A stretch of 36,293 nucleotides of DNA, taken from an uncultured Lachnospiraceae bacterium (GTDB lineage Bacteria; Bacillota; Clostridia; Lachnospirales; Lachnospiraceae). A model generated the notes under the pieces. That model worked only from the letters and a program-made list of their open reading frames with translations, did not search any database and was not told the origin of the DNA. How positions within the stretch are numbered: the first letter of the stretch is position 1; each line of letters starts with the position of its first letter. The stretch is from the NCBI GenBank assembly GCA_947175175.1, contig CAMWLV010000022.1:1-36293 (forward strand), given 5' to 3'. The translations under genes and the position numbers were made by a program. This document shows, piece by piece, positions 8,554 through 16,380 of this stretch.

Positions 8554-8582
8554 ACTATAATATATTTGGGGAATTTAATCAA
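8554..8582 (-). promoter_or_regulatory. Promoter of the DUF1858 gene
   Basis: On the minus strand, TTGATT (complement of 8577-8582), 17 bp, TATAGT (complement of 8554-8559). It lies about 77 bp upstream of the start codon. Confidence 0.55.
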
Positions 8583-8709
8583 GCCCCAAAACAGAATCGC
8601 ACAGAAGTAACATATTTTACATCTGATACAAGATTCACGACCAATTTCGCATCCTTGCGTTCCACATCCTGCAATCTCCCATACTCAATATGATAGCATT
8701 TGGTTCTTT

Positions 8710-9170
8710 CTATGATTGTCGAATGATTTCCATTATGTTAATTTTCTTAACTTTCTGTAAGGAACTGTTAAGAAATAACTTTTAAATAGTGCGCTTGATT
8801 TTTCTTCGAGAGTGCCGCTCGAAAATCAGGCGCATAGTGGGCTATGTAACTGATTTTTGAGTAATTGTTTTAACAATTTGATATCGGAGAAAAAGACAAG
8901 CAATATTAAAAGTTATTTTTGAACAGTTCCTAAGGGCATCAGTGACGATATAATTGCTGTAAACATAATGATTGCAATAATTGTAATTATCATTTCAACA
9001 GGCAATCGCCACACGGTATTAAATACTTACCAACCAGATGGATATAAATATAATAATGTAACCGTATGCCAAGTGCTATTCCCAATGCCCCACCGCCACA
9101 TGCATATATCAAAGCCTCGGTTACTACTATCTTTTTACATTGCTTTATCGTCCCACCTATAGCGCTTTTC
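8710..9170 (-). pseudogene. C-terminal remnant of an FtsX/MacB-type ABC permease, frameshifted and split by a MITE
   Basis: Only the last membrane helices of an FtsX-like permease remain. The minus strand encodes a conserved stretch around VVTEALIYACGGGALGIALG and then HYYIYIHLVGKY. One base is missing in the T-run at 9021-9023. In the next frame it continues FNTVWRLPVEMIITIIAIIM and FTAIISSLMPL. A 170-bp MITE interrupts it here. After removal of the element and one TTA copy, the frame resumes exactly as QKVKKINIMEIIRQS and a stop at 8710-8712. The 5' part is gone, replaced near 9165 by a transposase remnant. The family call is by pattern memory, but the frame restoration is directly visible. 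Confidence 0.7.
8761..8930. mobile_element. 170-bp MITE, TIR GGAACTGTT, 3-bp target duplication TAA/TTA
   Basis: The ends are imperfect inverted repeats of about 27 bp (GGAACTGTTAAGAAATAACT at the left, its near-complement at 8904-8930). They are flanked by TAA at 8758-8760 and 8931-8933. An inner hairpin pairs 8791-8810 with 8818-8833. There is no coding capacity, so it would be moved by a transposase elsewhere. It sits in the 3' end of an FtsX-type permease gene. A related end occurs at 36243 and a possible relic at 24676. Confidence 0.85.
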
Positions 9171-9491
9171 CATTTATTACTATAAGCTGCCCTGTTTTTA
9201 TCAATACAAGGTTCTTTGTCCATTCCACAAACAAATCCATAAATTTTTCTATGTCAATCCCCCTGAAAATATCCAAAAACACATCATGCGAAGGAACACC
9301 TTCCGACAATCCGAATTCCTCTGACAGTTCAGATTCCCTCTTCTTCAGGTAATAACTCATGTTTGTAAAATCACTGAAATCGGTCAGCACACTATAGGAC
9401 GCAAGGTTAAGATATCAATCAGTGGATAAATCTTTCCCCTGTTATCCCTTGGGTCTTCCAGATTTTCAAATATTTGAAAAAAGTCTTTTCA
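9157..9491 (-). pseudogene. ISAs1-family transposase remnant (N-terminal part)
   Basis: The minus strand encodes, in two frames, the N-terminal domain of an ISAs1/H-repeat transposase. From about 9488 it reads FFQIFENLEDPRDNRGKIYP then LIDILTL. A frameshift follows near 9395, then SVLTDFSDFTNMSYYLKKRE, the signature GVPSHDVF, and LIVINGKAL, where the family normally has an IDGK catalytic motif. The first catalytic Asp is therefore Asn. A stop follows at 9157-9159, and the rest, including the remaining catalytic residues, is absent. Terminal repeats are not recognisable. It is a dead fragment fused to the permease remnant. Confidence 0.7.
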
Positions 9492-9555
9492 TCTTCCATG
9501 CAGATACTATTCCTTTTGTCTTGTAGTTTTAACATCTTTTGTTATGCACTATGCG

Positions 9556-9580
9556 CAAAAAGAAGTCCAGACTTTTTCAA
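9556..9580 (-). terminator. Possible terminator of the natural-product operon
   Basis: On the minus strand, GAAAAAGTCTGGACTTCTTTTT, with AAGTC/GACTT arms around a two-base centre and a T-run, lies 36 bp after the formyltransferase stop. The tight loop makes it weak. Confidence 0.4.
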
Positions 9581-9615
9581 TAATTTTTAAGCATGCGAAG
9601 TTTGAGTTAATGAAT

Positions 9616-10425
9616 TCAATTTTCCAGAAGTTTATACAACAACTTGTCGTATTTATCACCGTTCCAATCTTCTTCCATAACAAATATTATCGCATCCTTA
9701 AGTAATAACTTCGTAAAATTTGGATTATCAAACAAATACGAAAAGTTTACTACTCTTGTAACTTTATCATCTCTGGCACATAGCAACGGTATAACATCGT
9801 TATATGCCCTGACAATTCGCTTAAAGTGTTCAAGAGATGTTTCTTCTGTGATAACATACTTGTCCAACTCTTTTAAACTCTCATAACTAGCATATAATTC
9901 GTTTTGTTCCACACATTTTATATTTGGATACTCACTTACGAAACGTTTTAACAACACTAATGCTGCCTTTAAACATTTCAAGTTAAGCAAAACATATGTT
10001 GTATCTTCTGTTAAAAAAAACTTTTCTTGGGCATATATTTCTCCTTTATCAAAATCTCTTCGCATCCGATGTAAAGTAACACCTGCTTCGATATCATTTT
10101 GTAAAATCGTAAAAACAAGTGGGATCGGCCCTCGGTGACGTGGAAGCAAAGCCTGATGAAAATTATAACAGTTATATTTATCACATATCTCCTCTGGCAA
10201 ACGATAATTCCAATTATACGAAATTATACAATCGAACTGGTAATACTCCAAAAATTGGTAGTTATCACCATATTCAAATTTCTCTATGGGTGTTCCTGGC
10301 GAAGCATCAGAAATAATTTCTGGATGTTCAGAAATACATGCAACTATTTCTATTTTGGAAATTTTACATACATGCTTTATAAACGCCCCGCCAATTTTCC
10401 CATTTAATAGAAAAATTACTTTCAT
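9616..10425 (-). CDS. Stand-alone formyltransferase (methionyl-tRNA formyltransferase fold)
   Basis: A 269-aa enzyme of the formyltransferase family, which moves a formyl group from 10-formyl-tetrahydrofolate to an amine. The catalytic triad is present as N88-x-H90 in YNFHQALLPRHRG and D126 in RRDFDKGEI. The 38-residue gap from Asn to Asp equals that in Fmt (N106/D144). It is shorter than housekeeping Fmt (about 315 aa), and its C-terminal region is unlike the tRNA-binding domain. This suggests a small-molecule, sugar or peptide substrate. The ATG at 10425 follows GGGAGG and lies just after the stop of the upstream ABC gene, so it is co-transcribed. In this operon it may N-formylate the exported product; that is inference. 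Base composition is visibly AT-richer than the ABC genes. Confidence 0.8.
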   Translation of the reverse strand: MKVIFLLNGKIGGAFIKHVCKISKIEIVACISEHPEIISDASPGTPIEKFEYGDNYQFLEYYQFDCIISYNWNYRLPEEICDKYNCYNFHQALLPRHRGPIPLVFTILQNDIEAGVTLHRMRRDFDKGEIYAQEKFFLTEDTTYVLLNLKCLKAALVLLKRFVSEYPNIKCVEQNELYASYESLKELDKYVITEETSLEHFKRIVRAYNDVIPLLCARDDKVTRVVNFSYLFDNPNFTKLLLKDAIIFVMEEDWNGDKYDKLLYKLLEN

Positions 10426-10430
10426 GCAGC

Positions 10431-12173
10431 CTACGCCTCCCGATACCACTTCGCCTGTTCATTCCAAATATGGTAAAAATACCCCCGCTGCTCCATCAGC
10501 TCCTCAAAGCTTCCTGCCTCCGCGATGCTGCCATGGTCCAGCACAAGGATCTTGTCCGCACTGCGGACTGCTCCAAGCCGGTGAGTCACCAGAACTACCG
10601 TCCGATCTTGGGCAAGGTCATTTAACCTCTGATAAATGGCCATCTCTTCCAGCGGATCGATGGCCGCCGTGGGTTCATCCAGGAACAGGATGGGACGCTG
10701 TCGGTAATAGCTCCGGGCCAGCGCAACGCGCTGCCACTGCCCGCCTGATAACTCGGTCCCGCCAAATTCCCTGCCCAAAAGCTGCTCCTGCGGATGTTCG
10801 GCAAGCAGTATTCCCGCCCATTCCAGCGCATGGCTGATCTTCTTATGATCCATCTCCTTTGTTGTATCCCCTAGGTAAACGTTCTGGGCCATGGTCAGCT
10901 TATAGTGGCCAAACTCCTGATAGACGGCACTGATCTGTTCAAAAATGCTATTCTCCTTAAGCTGGCTTCGTTCCACGCCCCCCAGCTCCAGCACGCCCTC
11001 GGTGGGCAGGAGAAATCCTGATAACAGCTTTGCCAGCGTGGTCTTTCCTGCGCCGTTTTCCCCCACAATGGCGATTCTCTCCCCTTTTTGAATGGATAAG
11101 GAGATATCCTTCAGTGCATACGCTTCCCCATTGGTATATTGGTAGGATACGTGCTCCAGGCGTGCCGCTTCCCTGCCAGACTCCATTTTCTTCCTTCCAT
11201 CCGTTACTTCAAGGTCCATCAGTTCAAAGAAGGAAGCGGACATCACACTCGTCTGCAAAATCTCGCCCGCATGATTAAAAAGCTGGGTGAAGGAGCTGGT
11301 CAAAGCGGAAAAGCTGGCCAAGAGGACGGAAAAGCCGCCGATGGTAATCCGGCCTGTCACCAGCAGCCAGACCATCAGGAATACGGACAGACCGTGGAAC
11401 AGGGATTTGATCCCTGCAAAGAAGAGCCCCACACCTCCCATCTGCCGGACGTGCTTTCCTTCTCTTTCATCCACCTCCCGGCAAGCCGCCAGATACCTCT
11501 CCGCCACATAACAGCCTGCCCCATAATGGGCAAGCTCCTTTTTGCTCCCAACCGTGGAAAGAAGGCCACGGGCATAGTTTTTTCTCCGCTCTGCCTGCGC
11601 CAGATCCAGCATCAAGCGGGACTGGTAACCGGCTCCCTTTAGTTTTTCCGAAATGACTGGGACACTTACCATCACCACAAACAGGATCAGCAGTGGGTGT
11701 AGGGAGGCCAGATACCCACCTACGGAAGTCAAGTTAAAGATCAGCACCAGCGACATTACTGCAAGGTTGGCGGTGAACACCAGAAACATGGATGCCTGTT
11801 TTGCTTTCTCCACCGTCTGGTAATACTGTGCAGAGTCATAATACTCCAAGGAGATTTTCGCGCTCTTTTCATGAATCTTAGCGTCCAGCCCTAGAAAGAC
11901 ATAGCGGAAATAGCCGAATTCCATATACTGTTTTGACACCAGCTCAAACATTTTCTGGATCATGTAGGTTCCGATCAGCAGTAGAACCGGTTCCGCGTAA
12001 TAGGACAGAGAGAGTCCCAAGCCGAAACTGGCTGCCCGATCCACGATCTGACGCTGCAGATACAGGAGCACGGTGGGTAGGACAGCGCCCGGTAGAGACA
12101 GCAGCAGATAAAGGGTCATGCGTAAGGGGGAGATGGGAATTACTAACCTTAAAATTCGGATGATATTTTTCAT
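10431..12173 (-). CDS. ABC exporter, fused membrane and ATPase domains (second of pair)
   Basis: A 580-aa half-transporter. An N-terminal six-helix exporter domain covers roughly residues 10-310. The ATPase is at about 335-570, with Walker A GENGAGKTT, Q-loop QEFGHYKL, signature LSGGQWQR, Walker B ILFLDEP and H-loop THRLG, all intact. The family exports peptides, lipids or drugs. The start ATG at 12173 follows AAAGGA. It lies 26 bp after the first ABC gene, which also has intact motifs, so the two probably form a heterodimer. The sequence is visibly GC-richer than the operon's other genes, suggesting a different history. The substrate is unknown; the neighbours point to a modified small peptide. 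Confidence 0.88.
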   Translation of the reverse strand: MKNIIRILRLVIPISPLRMTLYLLLSLPGAVLPTVLLYLQRQIVDRAASFGLGLSLSYYAEPVLLLIGTYMIQKMFELVSKQYMEFGYFRYVFLGLDAKIHEKSAKISLEYYDSAQYYQTVEKAKQASMFLVFTANLAVMSLVLIFNLTSVGGYLASLHPLLILFVVMVSVPVISEKLKGAGYQSRLMLDLAQAERRKNYARGLLSTVGSKKELAHYGAGCYVAERYLAACREVDEREGKHVRQMGGVGLFFAGIKSLFHGLSVFLMVWLLVTGRITIGGFSVLLASFSALTSSFTQLFNHAGEILQTSVMSASFFELMDLEVTDGRKKMESGREAARLEHVSYQYTNGEAYALKDISLSIQKGERIAIVGENGAGKTTLAKLLSGFLLPTEGVLELGGVERSQLKENSIFEQISAVYQEFGHYKLTMAQNVYLGDTTKEMDHKKISHALEWAGILLAEHPQEQLLGREFGGTELSGGQWQRVALARSYYRQRPILFLDEPTAAIDPLEEMAIYQRLNDLAQDRTVVLVTHRLGAVRSADKILVLDHGSIAEAGSFEELMEQRGYFYHIWNEQAKWYREA

Positions 12174-12199
12174 TCTTATATTCCTTTCTGTGATATTTT

Positions 12200-13957
12200 T
12201 TATTCATACATTCCTTTCTGAGCCTCGAACATCCTGCGATATAACCCGTCCGGTTTCTTCATCAGATGCACGTGGCTTCCCTGCTCCACAAACCGACCCT
12301 TTTCCAGCACACAGATCTCATCCGCATGGACGGCAGCACCCAGCCGGTGGGTTACAAAAAGATTGACACACCCCTCCTCGCGTTTGGAAAGGAAATCTCC
12401 GTAGAGGCGGGATTCCGCCAAGGGATCCATCGCAGCAGTGGGTTCATCCCAGATACAGATTCCAGCCCTGCGGTATAGCATACGGGCGATGGACAGGCGC
12501 TGCCACTGGCCGCCGGAGAGATCCATGCCTCCCTCCTCCAGATTCCCCAGCTTTGTCTCATAAGCATCCGGACAGGATGCGATCCAGGCATCCAGCCCTG
12601 CCTCCTGGGCCGCCCGACTCATATCCTTCTTTGAATCTTCCTTTCCCATGCGGGAGATTACAATATTTTCCTTTATTGTATAATCATAACGGTTGAAATC
12701 CTGGAAAACTGCGGAAAAATAACGTTGCAGTTTTCCAAACTCCATCTCCTGTATATTTACCCCATCAATTGTAATGATGCCGCTGTCCGGCCGGTAAAAT
12801 CCCATTAGCAGCTTCACCAGGGTCGTCTTCCCGCAGCCGTTCTCCCCTGCCAATGCATAATTCTTCCCCGCATGGAAGGTAAAATCCAGTCCGTCCAGCA
12901 CCGGCTTCTCCTGGCCAGGATAATGGAACACGATCTTTTCCCCCTTAATCTCATGAAAGGGTAGGGGGGAGTTATCTGCTTCCTCCTGGACATAATACTG
13001 CTCCGGCAGGGCGTAAAGCTTTCCCAGATCCTCCCAGCACGCTCGGTACTCCTGATAGGACGGCCAGTGCTCGCTGCCCACCGCCACAAAGAACGCCCCC
13101 AGCCTTGCCAATGCCGGGATGATGGAGATATATAATCCGATTTCCATTTCTCCCCGGTACAGGGGAAGCAGGAACAGCAGGTAGGCAGACGCGGAAAACA
13201 GGAAGGTGATGTTATCATACACCCATAAGGTCATGTTGGAGACCAATATGCTGCCCAGCATCTTCCTGTTGGACCGGATGGTCTCCTCCTCATAGAGCTT
13301 CTGGATATAAGGCGTATATCCAAACAGCTTTTTCTCCTGAGCCAGGCGCCGGTCAAACAGCAAACCGGACAGGTAATCGCTCCTCCTGCCAATTTCCTGC
13401 CTGCTCTGATACATGGCCAGCCTACTCTTTGCGATCAGGCGGAATGTGATGACCATCAGAGCTAGGAGTAGCAGGATGGCCAGCAAGAAGTAGGGGGCGT
13501 TCTCCACAACCAGCGCCAGGACACCAACGGTTCCTACGATCCCTCCCAGGATCTGCACCCCGGAAAAAAAACCATTTGCATAACGGGCTTCCGGGTTGTC
13601 CTGCACCCGGGCAATGAGAGCCTGGTTCTCCATATCTTCCAGTGCCGCAACAGAGATGCGAGCTGTTTTTTCGATGATAGTCTGCTCCAAATAGATACGC
13701 AGCTGCAGGCGGATTTTATCCTTCAGATAACCAAGCAGTGGCGTCTGGATGTAATAAAAAGCGTAGACTGCAGAGATCCCGAGGGCAAAAAGGGCAGACT
13801 GCGCCCATTGGAGACTGGAAAATCCGTCAATAAAACGTTGAAGGAGCACAACCTCCGAAACATTTAGAACCGCCTGTACCATGATCAACAGGGTTGCGGC
13901 CAGCGCTGCATAAGGCTTTTTGATGATCAGTTTCCAGAATGTTTCAGTTTTCTTCAT
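12200..13957 (-). CDS. ABC exporter, fused membrane and ATPase domains (first of pair)
   Basis: A 585-aa half-transporter with an N-terminal exporter-type membrane domain (about residues 10-310) and a C-terminal ATPase. The motifs are Walker A GENGCGKTT, signature LSGGQWQR, Walker B ICIWDEP and H-loop THRLG; the conserved Leu before Asp-Glu in Walker B is Trp. I chose the ATG at 13957, 7 bases after GGGGAGG. A longer start at 13993 would overlap the preceding P-loop gene, whose stop is at 13959-13961, so coupling is tight. No N-terminal C39 peptidase domain is present, so any leader peptide must be removed by another protein. It is paired with the next gene. Confidence 0.88.
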   Translation of the reverse strand: MKKTETFWKLIIKKPYAALAATLLIMVQAVLNVSEVVLLQRFIDGFSSLQWAQSALFALGISAVYAFYYIQTPLLGYLKDKIRLQLRIYLEQTIIEKTARISVAALEDMENQALIARVQDNPEARYANGFFSGVQILGGIVGTVGVLALVVENAPYFLLAILLLLALMVITFRLIAKSRLAMYQSRQEIGRRSDYLSGLLFDRRLAQEKKLFGYTPYIQKLYEEETIRSNRKMLGSILVSNMTLWVYDNITFLFSASAYLLFLLPLYRGEMEIGLYISIIPALARLGAFFVAVGSEHWPSYQEYRACWEDLGKLYALPEQYYVQEEADNSPLPFHEIKGEKIVFHYPGQEKPVLDGLDFTFHAGKNYALAGENGCGKTTLVKLLMGFYRPDSGIITIDGVNIQEMEFGKLQRYFSAVFQDFNRYDYTIKENIVISRMGKEDSKKDMSRAAQEAGLDAWIASCPDAYETKLGNLEEGGMDLSGGQWQRLSIARMLYRRAGICIWDEPTAAMDPLAESRLYGDFLSKREEGCVNLFVTHRLGAAVHADEICVLEKGRFVEQGSHVHLMKKPDGLYRRMFEAQKGMYE

Positions 13958-13958
13958 G

Positions 13959-15204
13959 TTATTCCTCCCCGTAGTAACAAATAACCAACTCAAAAAGACG
14001 ATCTAAATCTTCTGAAGATGACAGGTCATAGCAAGGCAAGGATGTCTCTTCAGATAAACGAGTACAAATCTGTAATCTTTCACTATCTTCGATGCGTCGA
14101 AAACGTCGTAAATTACTCATACCCTCCATTTTCCGCATTTGCGGGAATAATACGAGTGCAATTACTGTTGCGTTTGTAGCGGATTCAATTAAATTCACAT
14201 TTCTCATGATATAATCTGAATTTTGATGTCCACTAACGCATAGTATAACAGTATCTGGTTGTGTTCCCAGTAGAAATTCATATTGCGACAAATTCAAATG
14301 ATCCAAATGATAACTTGCCTCTGGGGCGGTTCCGGATTGACATCCCACAATAATCACATCTGGATTTGCCATTTCCATTTGATGCATATAATTATTTAAT
14401 GTTGCAATGGCTTCATATCCATGAATGAAAACCCCTTTATTAAACCCCATAGGATAAATATGTTGAAACCCAAATAGTAACGAGTTTGGCTCTGTTCCCA
14501 ACTGTTCAATGTCATATCCTGCCTCCATAAACCGTTTTCTAAGCTCAAGCTGGAGGGTAAATTTTCCCTGGTTTGCATCTGTACCAAACACTCCTAAAAC
14601 AGGTACATTTATGTTGTAAAGTTTCCCTTTTGTTTCATAAGGGATATCTTGCTTTGTAACAGAAGGAAAAAAGAATTTTTCAGGATCGCCCTTTTTTCTC
14701 AAATAATAGGAATACATCGTATCATCAAAGGCATAAATATTTTTATGTTGCAGAATACATTTATCAATAATTTTCTCAATTTGATTATATTTAACAAGCT
14801 TTACTAATTCACTTATATGCCCCAATATTAAGGTGTCAAAATCTTCCATTTTTATTGATGATACATCTTCAATTTCACATTTATTATCCATATTATCGGT
14901 TAACTTTAACAAATATTTATTAGTGTATATATGAGTTATCTTAAACGTTAAAAGTTCACTAAAACGGACTAGAGCGTGTTTGAAAAATCATTCCTGCCAT
15001 CTGCATAACGACGCCAAAGCGTCGTATTCACCAATTTGCGTGATATCTGCACCAAATTCAGTTGACATAAGGCATTGCCCTTTATGTCTTTGCCTCCTAC
15101 GCCGCCTTCATTTGGCACAAATCTCCCACAAATTGTGACGCACATCTGACAGAAAGCATTTTTCAAACACGCTCTAGTAAAATAGGGACCATATAACGTT
15201 CCAT
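13959..15204 (-). pseudogene. DUF1611-like P-loop protein of a peptide/natural-product operon, 5' end split by a MITE
   Basis: The uninterrupted part (TTG at 14912 or ATG at 14891, no ribosome site) has a P-loop-like motif GTDANQGKFT. It also has PDVIIVGCQSGTAPEA and FLLGTQPDTVILCVSG, as in the C-terminal domain of DUF1611 proteins and the related clostridial peptide-maturation family I recall as TIGR04066 (not certain). The frame stays open upstream to the MITE edge at 14969. Beyond the element is ATG at 15204 after GGCGG, 16 bp from the preceding stop. Joining MERYMVPIL to LVRFSELLTF across one CTAG copy gives a continuous 346-codon gene. As it stands, the first nine codons are cut off, and the protein is either lost or made as an N-terminally truncated form. 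Confidence 0.75.
14969..15177. mobile_element. 209-bp MITE with perfect 20-bp inverted ends including CTAG
   Basis: CTAGAGCGTGTTTGAAAAAT (14969-14988) is the exact complement of 15158-15177. CTAG at both ends is the likely 4-bp target duplication. An internal hairpin pairs ACGACGC (15008-15014) with GCGTCGT (15019-15025). A 65-codon open frame on the minus strand runs through most of the element but has no recognisable domain and overlaps the repeats; I regard it as spurious. The element splits the P-loop gene. Confidence 0.88.
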
Positions 15205-15220
15205 CTATGATAATCCGCCA

Positions 15221-16183
15221 TTACAATAACTGAATTGCCTCGCCGTAACACGCCTTTTCTTTTATTTCCAACTTTGTCAGTATATCAATTAACCTTGTCA
15301 GTATGTCTGGTTTTTTTGTGACCGTGAACTTCAAGGCAAGCATAAATAATAGCCTGGCAATATGTTCTATTTCCTCCATTTTTTCAACGATGGGCTTAAA
15401 TTTATCCCCTTGCAGTTCATTTAATTTTTCAAAATGGAGAAGGAAAATCTTCTTATGCTCCCATATCAGTCGAAAAATCCTTAGATCAAGTGACTCATCC
15501 TCTTCTTTTCTTCCTTCAACTTTGGCTTTCGTGCATTCCTTAATGACTTTATAAGTTTGTATTCCATATGCATTGGTTTCATCAACTCCCTTCTCAAGAA
15601 AATCTTGTATCCCTTTTTTGATTTTATCAATGTTAATTGAAACATAAGATGAAGCTATTCTGAAAGTGCTAAATTTAGTATCTGGTTCATCTGTCATTTG
15701 ACAATAGAGAGCTTCCACCACTTCATTTGCATCTATTTCAAGCAGTCGCAACTTCCTTTTAGAATAAGCCATAACACAAAACTTATCATCGCGATATCCA
15801 TAAATATAAGTATCATGTATATAATGCTGGATTCCATAACTTGTCGTATAGCTTAAATAATACTCATCAATCATGTACAACAGAATATAATTGTCCTGAT
15901 CAATCCTTTCTTTTATAAATCCGACAAAACACTCTTTTGCGATATTTTTAACGTGAAAACAATTCGTCTCAGCCAAACCATCTTTTCTGAATGGTTCCCA
16001 GTCGAAATCCTCGAAATGCAAGTTGATCTGGTTCATGTAATTTGTTTTACTACACTCAATGTTGTGATAATAATTATAGAAAGCATTTTTAATATTGTCG
16101 TTCGCCAATACAATTCCCATAGTAAATGAACTGTTATGGTATGTTTCACTTGGCGGCATAATAATTGGTAATATTTTTTCCAT
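15221..16183 (-). CDS. BtrH_N-like protein of a natural-product operon (function uncertain)
   Basis: A 320-aa soluble protein. The stretch ILLYMIDEYYLSYTTSYGIQ followed by HYIHDTYIYGYRDDKF (about residues 105-140) matches the pattern I associate with BtrH_N-type proteins of Firmicute biosynthetic clusters: an aspartate-containing EYYL motif, then HD, then a GYD-like turn. BtrH is an acyltransferase-like enzyme of the butirosin pathway with a cysteine-peptidase-like fold. I see no clear active-site Cys in the N-terminal part, where the family usually has one, so catalysis is doubtful. The C-terminal half is helical and charged. The ATG at 16183 follows AAGGAGGTG; that ribosome site lies inside the upstream 35-codon ORF, so translation is probably coupled. 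The family call is tentative. Confidence 0.5.
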   Translation of the reverse strand: MEKILPIIMPPSETYHNSSFTMGIVLANDNIKNAFYNYYHNIECSKTNYMNQINLHFEDFDWEPFRKDGLAETNCFHVKNIAKECFVGFIKERIDQDNYILLYMIDEYYLSYTTSYGIQHYIHDTYIYGYRDDKFCVMAYSKRKLRLLEIDANEVVEALYCQMTDEPDTKFSTFRIASSYVSINIDKIKKGIQDFLEKGVDETNAYGIQTYKVIKECTKAKVEGRKEEDESLDLRIFRLIWEHKKIFLLHFEKLNELQGDKFKPIVEKMEEIEHIARLLFMLALKFTVTKKPDILTRLIDILTKLEIKEKACYGEAIQLL

Positions 16184-16184
16184 T

Positions 16185-16292
16185 TTATTGCACACCTCCT
16201 TTTATTCTGCAGTTGAATGTCTGATTCAAATCCAAAGCAGACAGAACACAAATACATGCAAGAAAACTGTTTTTACTCATAATATGTTTCAT
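16185..16292 (-). CDS. 35-aa Cys-containing small ORF, candidate precursor peptide
   Basis: This ORF begins at ATG 16292 (AGGGA about 5 bases upstream; an internal ATG at codon 5 is possible) and ends at TAA 16185-16187, one base before the ATG of the BtrH_N-like gene. It starts MKHIMSKNSFLACICVL, has Cys at 13, 15 and 28, and ends CRIKGGVQ. Its last codons, K-G-G-V, contain the ribosome site of the next gene, a sign that it is translated and coupled. Its position at the head of an export operon suits a precursor peptide. No known peptide family is recognised, and no radical-SAM or lanthionine enzyme is adjacent. It could instead be only a leader ORF. Confidence 0.5.
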   Translation of the reverse strand: MKHIMSKNSFLACICVLSALDLNQTFNCRIKGGVQ

Positions 16293-16360
16293 CTTTCCCT
16301 AAAAAAATTTCTCAACTTTTTTAAAAACCTTGGCAAATACGTAAGAATGTGCAGCCGTTT

Positions 16361-16380
16361 TTGCTGATTGCAATCAGCAA
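16361..16380. promoter_or_regulatory. Perfect 20-bp palindrome upstream of the natural-product operon
   Basis: TTGCTGATTGCAATCAGCAA is its own reverse complement. It lies 69 bp upstream of the 35-codon ORF. No U-run follows on either strand, so an operator is likelier than a terminator. The regulator is unknown. Confidence 0.5.

Noticed and set aside
14969-15166. 65-codon minus-strand ORF within the 209-bp MITE
   Set aside because: It coincides with the element, lacks a recognisable domain and overlaps the terminal repeats; probably a by-product of repeat sequence.
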